A stretch of 64,000 nt of DNA from Acidobacteriota bacterium (GCA_030066195.1 JASJCB010000001.1:1-64000), one strand, 5' to 3'. Positions 52,768 to 63,087 are shown, counted from the first letter of the stretch. Numbers and translations: made by a program. Notes: generated by a model not told the origin, from the letters alone.

Positions 52768-54108
52768 TCAGTTCTTAAGAAAAGCGTCCAGGAATTGCGT
52801 TGAGAAATTAGCCTTGATGAAGTCCGGATCTTCCAGGATCTTCTGGTGGAGTGTCAGGTTGGTGGAGATGCCCTCGATCACGGTAAAGCCGAGAGCGCGG
52901 CGCATTCTGGCCAGGGCTTCCTCACGGTCGGCCCCGAAGGTCATCAGTTTGGCAATCATGGAGTCATAATGGGGCGGCACACGATAGCCGGCATAAGCGG
53001 CGGAATCCACGCGGACGCCGGGTCCGCCGGGCAGGTGGAAATAGTCGATCAAGCCGGGCGAGGGCCGGAAATTGACCGGGTCTTCGGCGTTGATGCGGCA
53101 TTCCACGGCGTGCCCTTTCAACCGTACGTCCTCCTGTTTCACCGAGAGGGTAGCGCCTGCGGCAATGCGAATCTGCCACTTCACCAGATCCAAGCCGGTC
53201 ACCAGTTCGGTAACACCGTGTTCCACCTGGATCCTGGTGTTCATTTCCATGAAATAGAAGGAGCCGTCTTCATCGTAGAGAAATTCCACGGTCCCCGCGC
53301 CCCGATAATCGGTAGCCTTGGCCGCCAGCACGGCGGCCTCGCCCATTTTTTTGCGCGTTTTCTCATCCAGAACGGGCGAGGGCGCTTCCTCGATAACCTT
53401 CTGGTGACGGCGCTGGATACTGCATTCGCGTTCACCCAGATGCAGCGTGTTGCCGAAGTGATCGGCCAGGATTTGGATCTCGATGTGCCGAGGACCGGTG
53501 AGAAACTTTTCGATGTAGACCTCGCCGTTGCCGAAGGCAATCTCCGCCTCGCTTTGGGCGGTGGAAATCTGCTTTTCCAGGTCCTCTTCCCGGTGTACCA
53601 CCCGCATGCCGCGACCCCCGCCGCCGGCGCTGGCTTTGATGATTACCGGCAAGCCGATCTCGCGAGCCACTTTGACGGCTTCTTCCAAGCCGGAAATAGG
53701 TCCGTCCGAGCCGGGCAATACGGGAACCCCGGCCTCGATCATGGTTTTCCTGGCTTGAGCCTTATCTCCCATGGCGCGAATGGAGTCGGGTGAAGGGCCG
53801 ATGAACTGCAAACCGCAGGATTCGGCAACTTCAATGAAGTGGGCATTCTCGGAAAGGAAGCCGTAACCCGGGTGAATCGCCTCGGCGCCGGAGATCTCCG
53901 CCGCGGAAATGATGGCCGGTATATTCAGGTAGCTTTGGGCGGACGGCGCCGGTCCGATACAAACGTCTTCGTCGGCAAAGCGGCGGTGCAAGGCAAGTTC
54001 GTCAGCCTCCGAGTACACGGCCACGGTAGAAATGCCCAGATCCTTGCACGCCCAGATAATGCGAAGCGCGATTTCACCGCGGTTCGCGATAAGGATTTTT
54101 TTAAACAT
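52768..54108 (-). CDS. accC: Acetyl-CoA carboxylase biotin carboxylase subunit
   Basis: 446 residues from [20 protein letters not shown]; a start six codons upstream is not conserved. This is the ATP-grasp enzyme that carboxylates biotin on AccB in fatty-acid synthesis. Motifs: [10 protein letters not shown], the glycine-rich ATP loop [14 protein letters not shown], the EKFL segment, [18 protein letters not shown], and [15 protein letters not shown] with the catalytic region. Note HGVTE where most members have HPVTE. It follows accB by 14 bp. Confidence 0.96.
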   Translation of the reverse strand: MFKKILIANRGEIALRIIWACKDLGISTVAVYSEADELALHRRFADEDVCIGPAPSAQSYLNIPAIISAAEISGAEAIHPGYGFLSENAHFIEVAESCGLQFIGPSPDSIRAMGDKAQARKTMIEAGVPVLPGSDGPISGLEEAVKVAREIGLPVIIKASAGGGGRGMRVVHREEDLEKQISTAQSEAEIAFGNGEVYIEKFLTGPRHIEIQILADHFGNTLHLGERECSIQRRHQKVIEEAPSPVLDEKTRKKMGEAAVLAAKATDYRGAGTVEFLYDEDGSFYFMEMNTRIQVEHGVTELVTGLDLVKWQIRIAAGATLSVKQEDVRLKGHAVECRINAEDPVNFRPSPGLIDYFHLPGGPGVRVDSAAYAGYRVPPHYDSMIAKLMTFGADREEALARMRRALGFTVIEGISTNLTLHQKILEDPDFIKANFSTQFLDAFLKN

Positions 54109-54122
54109 GGTCAACTCCGGGC

Positions 54123-54572
54123 TCAAGCAATATCGAGGGCGATGAGCTTCTGGCCGAATTCAACGCCTTCACCGTTCTCGACAAGGAATTTAGCGATAAC
54201 GCCCGGGCTGTCGGCCTGGATTTCGTTCATCAGTTTCATTGCTTCCACAATGCAGAGGGTTTGACCCTTGGTAACCCGATCCCCGACCTCAGCAAAAGGG
54301 TCTGCCTTGGGATTGGGCGACCGGTAGAAGGTGCCGACAATCGGGGAGGTCACATAGGTGTAGCGGGAATCGATATCTTCCTCGGCCGCCGGCTCAGGCG
54401 TGGGCGCGGTCGTTACAGGCGCCGCGACAACCGGTTCTCCCGATTGAATGGAAACCACGCGTTCACGGGGTTTGTTAAGCTTTAGATTGAAACCTTCCCG
54501 GTTCAATTCCAATTTACCAATCTCGCTTTTGGAAAAGAGTTCGATCAGCTCTTTCAATTCATTGAATTCCAT
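54123..54572 (-). CDS. accB: Acetyl-CoA carboxylase biotin carboxyl carrier protein
   Basis: 149 residues from [20 protein letters not shown], with GGAAAACATG-type context and a better start than the in-frame one upstream. The C-terminal biotinyl domain has the biotin-accepting Lys in [13 protein letters not shown] and the thumb-containing region [21 protein letters not shown] Pro/Ala/Thr linker (about 45-65) joins it to the N-terminal part. It sits directly before accC. Confidence 0.96.
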   Translation of the reverse strand: MEFNELKELIELFSKSEIGKLELNREGFNLKLNKPRERVVSIQSGEPVVAAPVTTAPTPEPAAEEDIDSRYTYVTSPIVGTFYRSPNPKADPFAEVGDRVTKGQTLCIVEAMKLMNEIQADSPGVIAKFLVENGEGVEFGQKLIALDIA

Positions 54573-54690
54573 GTTTTCCTTCTCTCGAATCAACTCAAAG
54601 CAGGGCTTCCGGCGGTTGGTCGCCTTTCTCCCGGTGGTGTGCCCTTAGCGGCATCTTAGCCTATTTCGCCAACCAGGGGAACCACTTTGC

Positions 54691-55041
54691 CTAGGCGATC
54701 GCGGAGTACCATTCGTACGCCTTGAGATTGAAGCGATAACGCACCATTCCCAGATGTTTGGCATCCTCCACCAGACCCAGGAGAAAATATTCATCGGTTA
54801 CCATTTGGATGGCAATAATCAGGTTTTCGTATTGCGATGTCAGGAATTGCAACTCGCCCGACCCCAGTTCATGCCCGAAGCGTTGGCATTCCTTGATCAG
54901 GTTGGCGGCCTCGGCGGCAATGAACTCGTCTTCTTCGCTGTCGCTTTGTTTTTCGATAACAATGCCGTCGACACCGGTCAGTAAAAGGTTTTTTAGACCC
55001 GGTGTTGTGGTCCAGATCTCCTTGATGAGGTTAGCGAACAT
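54691..55041 (-). CDS. Roadblock/LC7-like domain protein
   Basis: 116 residues from MFANLIKEIWTTTPGLKN, with AAAGGGG upstream; an upstream in-frame extension overlaps the preceding gene and is rejected. The fold pattern is Roadblock/LC7: LLLTGVDGIVIEKQ, EDEFIAAEAANLIKECQRFG, and EYFLLGLVEDAKHLGMVRYR. Such small proteins regulate GTPases (MglB-type) or act as scaffolds, and are linked to pilus polarity in some bacteria. The first 11 bases overlap the TPR gene, so it is translationally coupled to it. Confidence 0.65.
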   Translation of the reverse strand: MFANLIKEIWTTTPGLKNLLLTGVDGIVIEKQSDSEEDEFIAAEAANLIKECQRFGHELGSGELQFLTSQYENLIIAIQMVTDEYFLLGLVEDAKHLGMVRYRFNLKAYEWYSAIA

Positions 55042-56164
55042 AATAAACCCCTTTGATCTTATCCAACCAATTCGACAGCAAACGTGCCTTTTTCTGCGCC
55101 TTTTTCTCCCGATCGAGCAGGGCGGAAACCCGCTCCAGATGACCATTTACAATTTTATCGCCCGGATACTTATTCAGCAGCCCCCGATAGATATGTTGAG
55201 CGGCCTCCAGGTGTTCCATCTTTTCGTGTTTCAGGCCGACGGTCAACCGCATCTCATCCTCCTCGGACATGGGCGGCGGTGCGGCGGGCGCGTGCGGCGC
55301 CGCGGAAACATCCGGAAAGAGAACTTCCGACTCGGGTTGAGTTTCTTTCAGGGCACGGGCGAATTCAAGATCGATCTCATCAAAGGGTTCGCTCTCAACG
55401 GAAGCAGGTTCAGCGTTTGCCGCGGAAGTGATCGCGGGCAACTCCTCATCCTCGACCGGTTCTGTTAACGGGGTTTCCCCCGCACCCTCCTCCGACCGTT
55501 CTTCCAAAAGCTCCGACTCATCCAGGATCAAGGTGGCGTCATTGTCATCCTCTTCCTCATCGAAATCATCGGGAAGTTCCAGGGTGATAGGAACATCATC
55601 GTCAACCTCTGTTTCCAAAGGCTCAGCCGGGGATTCCACCTGGACTTCGGGTTCCTCGTCCGCTTCACCCAGGTGCAGCATTTCGGCATCCGAAACCGTT
55701 GCGTCCAGTTGATCGTCAGCAGTCTCATCCACATCGATTCCAGTTTCAGCCTGTCCACCGGCCGATGCGGCGCGAATTTCCTCCAGTCTGGCCTGGGCCG
55801 GCTCGTCGGTCGGTTCGTAGAGGACCAGCATTTCCAAATAGCGCGCGGCCTCTTCAAGTCGTCCCTGCTCAAAGCAGATATGACCCAGCCCGCGAAGCGC
55901 ATGGGCGTTGTCGGGGGCCGCGGCAAGCGCCCTGGCGAATACATCTTCCGCCTCGGCCGGCAGACCGAATTCCCGATAGCTGCGGCCCAGACAAATCAAG
56001 GCCGGCAGGTAATTCGGGTGGTGCTCGATGCCCGCCCGACACACCTCAATCGCCTTGTCATAGGCTTTGCCTTTGCGGTATTCCTCGGCCAGACGAAAAA
56101 AGACCCTGGAGGTAGGGTCTTTCTTCCATTGCTGGTCTAGGGACGAAATCAAGTACTCATTCAT
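55031..56164 (-). CDS. TPR-repeat protein with acidic linker
   Basis: 377 residues. The N-terminal 130 residues hold three to four TPRs (VFFRLAEEYRKGKAYDKAIE, ALICLGRSYREFGLPAEAED, ALRGLGHICFEQGRLEEAAR). A 170-residue tract very rich in Glu and Asp follows, and a last TPR-like helix pair (TVGLKHEKMEHLEAAQHIYRG) ends the protein, which has no signal peptide. It is probably a cytoplasmic scaffold of the pilus cluster. It overlaps the roadblock gene by 11 bp, and its start almost abuts the stop of the lipoprotein gene upstream. Confidence 0.75.
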   Translation of the reverse strand: MNEYLISSLDQQWKKDPTSRVFFRLAEEYRKGKAYDKAIEVCRAGIEHHPNYLPALICLGRSYREFGLPAEAEDVFARALAAAPDNAHALRGLGHICFEQGRLEEAARYLEMLVLYEPTDEPAQARLEEIRAASAGGQAETGIDVDETADDQLDATVSDAEMLHLGEADEEPEVQVESPAEPLETEVDDDVPITLELPDDFDEEEDDNDATLILDESELLEERSEEGAGETPLTEPVEDEELPAITSAANAEPASVESEPFDEIDLEFARALKETQPESEVLFPDVSAAPHAPAAPPPMSEEDEMRLTVGLKHEKMEHLEAAQHIYRGLLNKYPGDKIVNGHLERVSALLDREKKAQKKARLLSNWLDKIKGVYYVR

Positions 56165-56165
56165 G

Positions 56166-58814
56166 TTAAGGAACCACGACGGTCAAACTTTTGGTCAGGG
56201 TTTCCTGATTTCCTTCGACATCGTTGACCGTGATCGTGAGAGTATAATTCATGTTCCCGGTTGATGGTAAGTTGTAGTTTCCCGTGGAAATATTGAAATC
56301 CTCCACGTTGAAGGTCATTCGCCACCTGGAAACCCCGTTCGCAATCGGTGTCGCCGACGGCGCCGCCGATTCACTGGGGGTGGTAAAGTAACCCACAAAG
56401 TTGAGGCTGCCGTTGTTGGCCTCACTCCCCGCGGGCAGGAAGTTACGCGCGTAGTCCACGTCCACGATAGCAGCCGGATCGGTGCTGTTGTGGCTGATAT
56501 CGAAGACATAGGAGATAGAGGTGATCTCGCCGCTCAGGTCACTGAAACGATAGAAACGCGGGTTGCTGCCGTCGCCGGTGAAATAGATCACCTCGTTGGA
56601 GATGGCATCATTGGAGTCGACGGTGCCCGAGGCGTTACTGTACAAACCGTTGAAGGGAAATGCAATCGGGTCGGTGGTGGAGGGCGTGCCGCCGGGGCCG
56701 TCATCGGTCGTACCCTTCTGTACCCGCAGGGTGGCCAGCGAATATTGCCGGTTGGCGCCCGAGATTTCATCAACCCGAATCAGGAAGACCACCGGTTCGT
56801 TGGGCGTATCGGGGTCGTCCTCATAGGTGACGGAGAAGTCGCCGCCGAAGGTGTTGGTCACATCAGTGGTCGGGCTCAAGGAGCCGCCCAGGTCACCGGA
56901 GACAATGCCGATCTGCCAGCGGAGATCCGGGGTATCGGGGTCCAGAATGGAGAAGGTAATGACGCCCCTGCTGCCGGGGAATTCCGCGGAGCCGTCCACA
57001 AAGGTCACGTCGGAGATCACGGGCGCCGTATCGGGCAGTACGCCCGAGGTGGTAAAGGTCACCAACTCGACCGCGCGCGTGGAACCTCGGGTTGCGCCGA
57101 AAATGGGATCGTCATAAGCCGAAATCTCGAAGGTGAGGAATCCGTTGTTATTGTCATCGAAGTCGGTAAAGGCCACGCTGACCTGGCCCAAACCGTTGCG
57201 AATTTCGCCTTCCTTAGGGAAGAAGGAGGCCGAGTCACCGGCGATTTTTTCGATGGTGTAGGAGGAATCCTTTCGCTCGGAATCGGAAACCGTGAAGCTG
57301 AAAGAACCCTGGTCACCGTTGTCGATACTACTGCCCGGCGCCTGGGTAACATCGAGGATTTCCACGGGGATGTTGTTGACCTCGGTCACCTCGATCGTCA
57401 CATCCTGTTTGAGGAAACTGCCGTCCTGGCCGGTGACCAACAGGCTGAAGGTGAAATTGCCCACTTCCAGCAACGGCGAGCTGAGCAACTGGTTCTGGCC
57501 GGTTACGTCGATGCGGTTGCCGTTGATCGGAAAGATTTCCGCCTTCTGAACCGGGCCGCGCGTTTCCCAGAAGAAGACGGGCTGCCGCAACAACTGGTAG
57601 ATGGAGCGATCGGTGGTGAAGAAGACGATCTCGATAGGATCCGGTTCCGGATCGACCGGGATGGTCACCGTGATGGGCGTGGCAAGAAATTCGGTATCGG
57701 TACTTCCGTCGGCATTGGTAGCTTGCAAAATGGGCCGGACCGATTCTTCCGGGGTAATGGTCACCGAGTCGAAAGCCAGGTTCTTGTCAGCGAAGCTGAC
57801 GGTTTGCCCGCTATAGGTATCGGGCAGTAGGGAAAGGCCCGTGGGGCCGCCGCTGATGCTCCAGGTCAAATCGACGGTATTTCCCAATTCTACGGTTGTG
57901 GGATTGCCGAAGAATTCATCGATGGAAATCGCGGTCGGCGGCTCCTCGGCGGGCCTGGAAATTTCGACGTCATTAGCCACCCCCTCGTCGCTGCCGAAGG
58001 GATTTCTGACGAACAGAACACCACTGTTATAGGTTTTGGTAGTGCCGGGAAGAATCTCGCCTTGAACCGCCAGGGTCGATGCTTCGACGCTGCCGAAGGG
58101 GAAGAACTCTGAACCCAACACGAACTGATCGCCCCAGGGTAGGGTCACCAGGCCCTGATCGATGCGGCCGGATGTGCGCCACTGGGCTCGATAGGCCTCG
58201 CCTAAAACCAGTTCCTCGGTTTGCAGGAAGGAATCGACCACGGGTACGAGATCGTTGTAAGGTTCGTAGGCTGCCGCCTCGATTTGGAAGGTTACCGAAG
58301 AGGTGAAGTCATCGCCCGCATCGTTACTGGCGAATACCTGAAGGGTAACTTGGAATACGGCCGGGTTGAGGGTATTGGCAAATTCGATCCCGAAATCGCT
58401 GAACAGCTTGTCCTCGGTGCTCAGGATGATGGCCTGGAACTCGTCCTCGCTGGGGAAGCCGTTGTTGAGCGCATTCAGCCGAATACCGACATCGCGTGTG
58501 TAGGGCCCGATCGTCGGCCCGCCGTCTTCACGAGTAAACGTCATGACATAACGGTCCACGGTCACATTGACTACCGGGGTGCTCGGGTTTTCGAATGTCG
58601 AACTCGCCGTTACCTGGAAGGTGGCCGACGCGGAGGCAAGGTCTTTAATCATTTCTACCTGGATGACGGAGTTACCCTCGTTGATCTGCACCGAGATGGA
58701 AACCGCGCCGATATCGGGGTCCGAACCGCCGCTACCGCAGCCGGCAAGAAAGAGAAGCGTGGTCAAAAGTAATGCGCCATTGATCGATCTTTGCATCAAT
58801 CCCTTCATATCCAT
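56166..58814 (-). CDS. Large lipoprotein of unknown function in the pilus cluster
   Basis: 882 residues. MQRSINGALLLTTLLFLAGCGSGG gives a lipoprotein signal with lipobox LAGC (quoted as LLFLAGCGSGG). The mature part is all-beta: successive strand-rich units resembling Ig or cadherin-like domains (VVNVTVDRYVMTFTRED, VTWSISGGPTG-like VDLTWSISGG, PVISDVTFVDGSAEFPG). Acidic turns such as DFDDNNNG and DPDTPD could bind calcium. No family is recognised. It lies 17 bp after pilQ and 1 bp before the TPR gene, so it belongs to the same transcript; a surface or pilus-associated adhesin-like role is plausible but unproven. Confidence 0.75.
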   Translation of the reverse strand: MDMKGLMQRSINGALLLTTLLFLAGCGSGGSDPDIGAVSISVQINEGNSVIQVEMIKDLASASATFQVTASSTFENPSTPVVNVTVDRYVMTFTREDGGPTIGPYTRDVGIRLNALNNGFPSEDEFQAIILSTEDKLFSDFGIEFANTLNPAVFQVTLQVFASNDAGDDFTSSVTFQIEAAAYEPYNDLVPVVDSFLQTEELVLGEAYRAQWRTSGRIDQGLVTLPWGDQFVLGSEFFPFGSVEASTLAVQGEILPGTTKTYNSGVLFVRNPFGSDEGVANDVEISRPAEEPPTAISIDEFFGNPTTVELGNTVDLTWSISGGPTGLSLLPDTYSGQTVSFADKNLAFDSVTITPEESVRPILQATNADGSTDTEFLATPITVTIPVDPEPDPIEIVFFTTDRSIYQLLRQPVFFWETRGPVQKAEIFPINGNRIDVTGQNQLLSSPLLEVGNFTFSLLVTGQDGSFLKQDVTIEVTEVNNIPVEILDVTQAPGSSIDNGDQGSFSFTVSDSERKDSSYTIEKIAGDSASFFPKEGEIRNGLGQVSVAFTDFDDNNNGFLTFEISAYDDPIFGATRGSTRAVELVTFTTSGVLPDTAPVISDVTFVDGSAEFPGSRGVITFSILDPDTPDLRWQIGIVSGDLGGSLSPTTDVTNTFGGDFSVTYEDDPDTPNEPVVFLIRVDEISGANRQYSLATLRVQKGTTDDGPGGTPSTTDPIAFPFNGLYSNASGTVDSNDAISNEVIYFTGDGSNPRFYRFSDLSGEITSISYVFDISHNSTDPAAIVDVDYARNFLPAGSEANNGSLNFVGYFTTPSESAAPSATPIANGVSRWRMTFNVEDFNISTGNYNLPSTGNMNYTLTITVNDVEGNQETLTKSLTVVVP

Positions 58815-58831
58815 TTCCCAAACCTTTTTGA

Positions 58832-61800
58832 TCAGTATTTAACAATCCTTGGTGTCACAAAAATCAAGAGCTCTTGATTTGTGTATTCTCTGCGATCACT
58901 CCCAAACATACGCCGCAGGAAAGGCACTTTCCTCAGCTTTGGGATACCGGAGCCGGTTAATTGCTCGTTAAGGGTGAAGATCCCCCCGATGACCGCGGTC
59001 CCGCCGTTCTTCACCAGCACCTGGGTGATGGCCGCGCTGGTGTTGATGATGGGGTTACCACCCACCCCCGAAGCTCGCGTAAAGTCGGGCTCCGATTTAT
59101 CCAAATTGATATCCATGATGATGGTTTCATCGGAAGTAATTTGGGGGGTCACGCCCAGGGTAAGGGCTGCCGACACGAACCGGGTGGTAATGACGCCCCG
59201 TTGAACCGTTTGCACAGGAACCCGCGCACCGTTTGAAATAAGGGCCGTTTTATTGTTTTGCGTGGTGATTTTGGGTGACGAGATGATCTTGCCGTGACCC
59301 TCCGATTCGAGGAGTTGCAAGGAGATCTCTAGTTTGAAGTTATCGAGGAAGTTGCCCAAGGTGAGGCCCACCCCGGAAGGGTTCTCCGAGATGACGGGGA
59401 AATTGACCGCGTAGCCGCCTTCAGGACTGCCGACACCCGCCTCCTGGCCGACGATCGGGCCGCCGAGACCGATTCGGTTGGGGAAGGTCAATCCGGTATC
59501 GGTTCCCGTCTCAGGCGAGTAGGCCGCGTTCAGGCCCCACTGAATACCAAGTTCTCGCAGGAAGCGCGTGGTGGTCTCCACAATGCGGGCTTCTATGGAA
59601 ACCTGGGCGATCATGACATCCAAACGGTTCAGCAAGGTGCGGATATCCGTCAATTTTTTAGGGATGTCTTGAATGATCAGAGTATTGGTGCGCTCGTCCA
59701 CCATGATGGTGCCGCGACTGGACATGTATTCGAAGACCAACGGCATGACATCCTTGGCCTTTGCGTAATTCAGGGAGCGGTAAACCGTTTCGGTAGGTAC
59801 GCTCAGTTCGCGTTCGATGCGCAATTCCTTCTGGGCCTGCGCTTCGGCTTTGAACTTGTCGATGGTCGCCACCCGCAGCACACCGTTCTTGAACTCCTTT
59901 TCCAGTCCCGCGTTGGTCAGGATGATATCCAAGACCTGATCCCAGGGCATATTGCGAAAACGGTAGGTTGCCCGTGTATCGCCCACGGAAGGATCCACAT
60001 AAAGGTTGATGCCCACCTGGTCGGCGATGAAGCGCAGCAGGTCGAGGACGGGTTGGTCACGCACATCGATAATGGCGATCTCGAAGCCGCGGTATTCTTT
60101 TTCGCCGATCGACTCGAAATCATCGCCCTCACGGAACAGGGCCTCAAAATCCTCGCCCTCTTCATCCTCATCGGACACGTCATCTTGCATGTCGGCGGTT
60201 TCCGAAAGGGCAATCGCGCGGTCAGTCACCACCAAACGGCCGATATGACGGCGAGTGCTGCTTACTCCTTTCAGCATCTCGTAGAAGGTGCGCGGCGCGG
60301 GATCGTTCATCTCCGCCAATTGGAGATCCAGATCGGAGGCCATTTCAAAGCCCGAGTCCGATGTATTCAAATCCTTGCTCGCGGCAGCAAACAGATCTTC
60401 AAGACTGTCTTGCTTTTCAACCTTGGTCTCGACGAAGAACTCCATATCCTCGGGGTTTTCGGGGAAGAGGAAGGTCAGTTCATCGCCGTTAGACTCTGTT
60501 TTTGCGACACCTTCTTGGAAACCGGCCAGTTCGTCATTGATTTCGGCCTGTGAAGAAGGCTTCACGGTTTGGCGCGGCACACTTGCCATGGATTCGGCCA
60601 TGGTGCCGGCGTTTTCCGCGGAAGCCGAAAACAGGTCTTCCGTAATGCGGTTTTCCGGAGTTGCGGCTTGCTCTTCGACGGGAGCGGGTTCCGCAACGTC
60701 TGTTTCAACCTCATTGGCGGGTTCCGTTTTCTCGGGTGCGGCGGCTACCGCGGTCTCAGGGATCGCTTTCTTTTCGGGCGGCGCCTCTTCGATGATTTCT
60801 TCAACCGGAATCACGTCCTCGGCGACAACCTCCACGGTGGTGGGTTTCAAATCCTCCTGAGTACGGGCTTCCGATTTCTCGGGCAATGGGTTTTCGGTCA
60901 CTTCGGCCGGAGTTTCCTCGGTTTTGTCAGGAACCGGCAATTCGGAACCGGCGGGAACCGGCTCTAGGGCTTCGTCTCCAGGGGGTACGGCAGATTCCTC
61001 AACGGCCGTTTCGGCAACAGGCATTTCGGTCTTTTCCGGCGCCTTCGCAAGGTCGGCATCGAGGTCTGGCTCGGGCTTCGTCGGTTCTTCAGCCGCCGAG
61101 TCGGCCGTTACCGTACCTGTCTTAAGGATGACCGCTTCTTCTGTTTTCGGTTCCTCGGTCCCGGGTGCTTCAACTCCGGCATCACCGTCGGTAACAGTGA
61201 TTTCCGCCGGGTCGACGACCGTCTCGGGCATTTTGTCGGGCGCCGATTCATCGTCCGACTTATCCGCAACGGGTTCGGGCATTTCGTCCGATTTTTCCGC
61301 GACTTCCGGTACTTCAACAGCCTTCTTTTCGACGGGGGCGGGCTCGTCGTCTAACTTGTCGGCGACAGACTCTTCCACCCGGGTTTCAGTTACCGGGGGA
61401 AGGACGTCCTCCTCCACCACGGCCGGCGTGACGACGATTTCTGACTCGGCTTCCACCGGCTCGCTTTCGAATTCAGGTTCGGGTTTTGCTTCTGCCGCGA
61501 CAGCAGGAGTCCCGGCGGCCTCTTCCTCCTGAGTCTTCTCCGGCGGCGCCTCGTCGGTCGCTTCCGTTATCACGGGGGCAGCCGAGGCAGTTTGCTCTGA
61601 CGGCGCTTCATCGGTTGCTTCCGTTATCACGGGCTCAACCGATTCATTTTCGGTCTCTTCAACTGCTTCCTGGTCCAGGACGTCTTCTTTTTCAGCCTCA
61701 TCGGAAGCAACCACCTTCTCGGTGTGATCTTCCTCAGGGGCTTCAACCGGCTCACTTTGCTCGAATACATCGCCGGCGGCAACGGCTTCGAGGAGGTCGC

Positions 61801-62608
61801 TCAGCACAGCTTTATCGGCCGCATAAACCAATACCAGGCCTTGATCGGAGGGCGCCGCATTGACATGAATCTCGCCGTTCAGATCCAGCACCAGCCGCGT
61901 TACGGGAGAGGGATGGGATTGGAACTGGCGGAAACGAATGCGGCCGACCAGCGAATCTTCCAGGTTCATCCGGCTTTCGGGCAGGGACTGAATGGTGCCG
62001 CGTAAATCCAATACGAAGCGTTCGGGAGCGTGAAGCCTGAAACTACTGTAATCTTCAAGGGCATCGACCGTCAGGTAGACAACACCGCGATCCCTTCCCG
62101 CATCGACCACCAGACGGCTGAAACGATGATCGCCGGCGGCGCCGGTGAGCACCCTGGGAAGGTCGTCACCTATCAGGGAACGGGTTACCGGCTTGACTGT
62201 CGATTTGTTCTCGGCAACTTCCGGGGCAACTCCGGTCGACTCGAAAAACAAGGTCAAGGTACCGGGACCGTCATCGAAAACGTGGTAATCCGTGCCTTCC
62301 GTCAAATGAAAGCGAACACTGATCCCCTTGCTTTCGTCAGGGTCAAGCGGGATCTGCTCGACACGTTGTACCTGTTGGAACTTCAAAGTGGCAAAGTCAA
62401 AGTGACTGAACACACCGGGGAGATCGAGCACAAAGGTGCCGTCGCTGTTATCCAAGGCAAAGAATTGGAGCTTGGGCGCCCCCGTATAATGAATCACCAC
62501 GGAGGATTTATTGACATTAGCGTAGGTATCGACGCGTTCAACGGTCACATCCCCCGCCAGGCTGACGGCAGCACCGAACCATAATAAACAGAATACCATC
62601 CTATTCAT
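58832..62608 (-). CDS. pilQ: Type IV pilus secretin PilQ
   Basis: 1258 residues with a signal peptide (MNRMVFCLLWFGAAVSLAG). Two AMIN domains bind peptidoglycan (about 20-115 and 150-255). A very long acidic linker (about 270-700) is rich in E, P, V, A and T. The STN and N1 domains follow (about 830-1010, FRNMPWDQVLDIILTNAGLE). The secretin domain ends the protein, with VPVQTVQRGV, ALTLGVTPQI and LLIFVTPRIVKY. PilQ forms the outer-membrane pore for the pilus. It is clearly longer than usual (about 700-900) because of the linker. It lies 2 bp after pilP. Confidence 0.94.
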   Translation of the reverse strand: MNRMVFCLLWFGAAVSLAGDVTVERVDTYANVNKSSVVIHYTGAPKLQFFALDNSDGTFVLDLPGVFSHFDFATLKFQQVQRVEQIPLDPDESKGISVRFHLTEGTDYHVFDDGPGTLTLFFESTGVAPEVAENKSTVKPVTRSLIGDDLPRVLTGAAGDHRFSRLVVDAGRDRGVVYLTVDALEDYSSFRLHAPERFVLDLRGTIQSLPESRMNLEDSLVGRIRFRQFQSHPSPVTRLVLDLNGEIHVNAAPSDQGLVLVYAADKAVLSDLLEAVAAGDVFEQSEPVEAPEEDHTEKVVASDEAEKEDVLDQEAVEETENESVEPVITEATDEAPSEQTASAAPVITEATDEAPPEKTQEEEAAGTPAVAAEAKPEPEFESEPVEAESEIVVTPAVVEEDVLPPVTETRVEESVADKLDDEPAPVEKKAVEVPEVAEKSDEMPEPVADKSDDESAPDKMPETVVDPAEITVTDGDAGVEAPGTEEPKTEEAVILKTGTVTADSAAEEPTKPEPDLDADLAKAPEKTEMPVAETAVEESAVPPGDEALEPVPAGSELPVPDKTEETPAEVTENPLPEKSEARTQEDLKPTTVEVVAEDVIPVEEIIEEAPPEKKAIPETAVAAAPEKTEPANEVETDVAEPAPVEEQAATPENRITEDLFSASAENAGTMAESMASVPRQTVKPSSQAEINDELAGFQEGVAKTESNGDELTFLFPENPEDMEFFVETKVEKQDSLEDLFAAASKDLNTSDSGFEMASDLDLQLAEMNDPAPRTFYEMLKGVSSTRRHIGRLVVTDRAIALSETADMQDDVSDEDEEGEDFEALFREGDDFESIGEKEYRGFEIAIIDVRDQPVLDLLRFIADQVGINLYVDPSVGDTRATYRFRNMPWDQVLDIILTNAGLEKEFKNGVLRVATIDKFKAEAQAQKELRIERELSVPTETVYRSLNYAKAKDVMPLVFEYMSSRGTIMVDERTNTLIIQDIPKKLTDIRTLLNRLDVMIAQVSIEARIVETTTRFLRELGIQWGLNAAYSPETGTDTGLTFPNRIGLGGPIVGQEAGVGSPEGGYAVNFPVISENPSGVGLTLGNFLDNFKLEISLQLLESEGHGKIISSPKITTQNNKTALISNGARVPVQTVQRGVITTRFVSAALTLGVTPQITSDETIIMDINLDKSEPDFTRASGVGGNPIINTSAAITQVLVKNGGTAVIGGIFTLNEQLTGSGIPKLRKVPFLRRMFGSDRREYTNQELLIFVTPRIVKY

Positions 62609-62610
62609 GA

Positions 62611-63087
62611 TTACTCCTCACCACGGCGTAGTACTTTTACTACCTCACGCACTTGCTGGTCATCCCCGGTTACGTAGTGTCTGAATTTAACGGAACCGTC
62701 CGTAATATTGACGAGATCCGCATCCTTGAACCTGGTACCGGCGGGATACCATTTATAGATTTCCCCATTGACTTCGAAAATTGCGATGTAGCCGACATCG
62801 GCCTGTAGGTAGATGCCGCGAAGCTCCAACTCGCTCATCGCATACGGCAATCGATCCTCTGGATTGGGAATACCCTGGGCATCGGCCTGAGGCTCTTCCT
62901 CATCGATTTCGAAAGGCGATGTAAAAGGGTCCCTTAAACTTTCATCCTCACCGCGAATAGGCGCATACACCGTCCCCCCGCTGACCGGAACGTCATCGCC
63001 GGTTTGATTGGGCTCAGGTCGGTTCTCCTGGGCAGTACTGAAAACTGCTGCCGATCCCAGTAAGGCGATGATGACGATGATTCTCAT
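62611..63087 (-). CDS. pilP: Type IV pilus lipoprotein-like PilP
   Basis: 158 residues. MRIIVIIALLGSAAVFSTA is a signal peptide without a lipobox Cys. The middle is a flexible acidic region, then the beta-sandwich of the PilP family: DPFTSPFEIDEEEP, MSELELRGIYLQADVGYIAI (quoted as its start MSELELRGIY) and YPAGTRFKDADLVNI. PilP bridges PilNO in the inner membrane to PilQ. It lies between pilO (24 bp) and pilQ. Known PilP proteins are usually lipoproteins; this one appears not to be. Confidence 0.88.
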   Translation of the reverse strand: MRIIVIIALLGSAAVFSTAQENRPEPNQTGDDVPVSGGTVYAPIRGEDESLRDPFTSPFEIDEEEPQADAQGIPNPEDRLPYAMSELELRGIYLQADVGYIAIFEVNGEIYKWYPAGTRFKDADLVNITDGSVKFRHYVTGDDQQVREVVKVLRRGEE

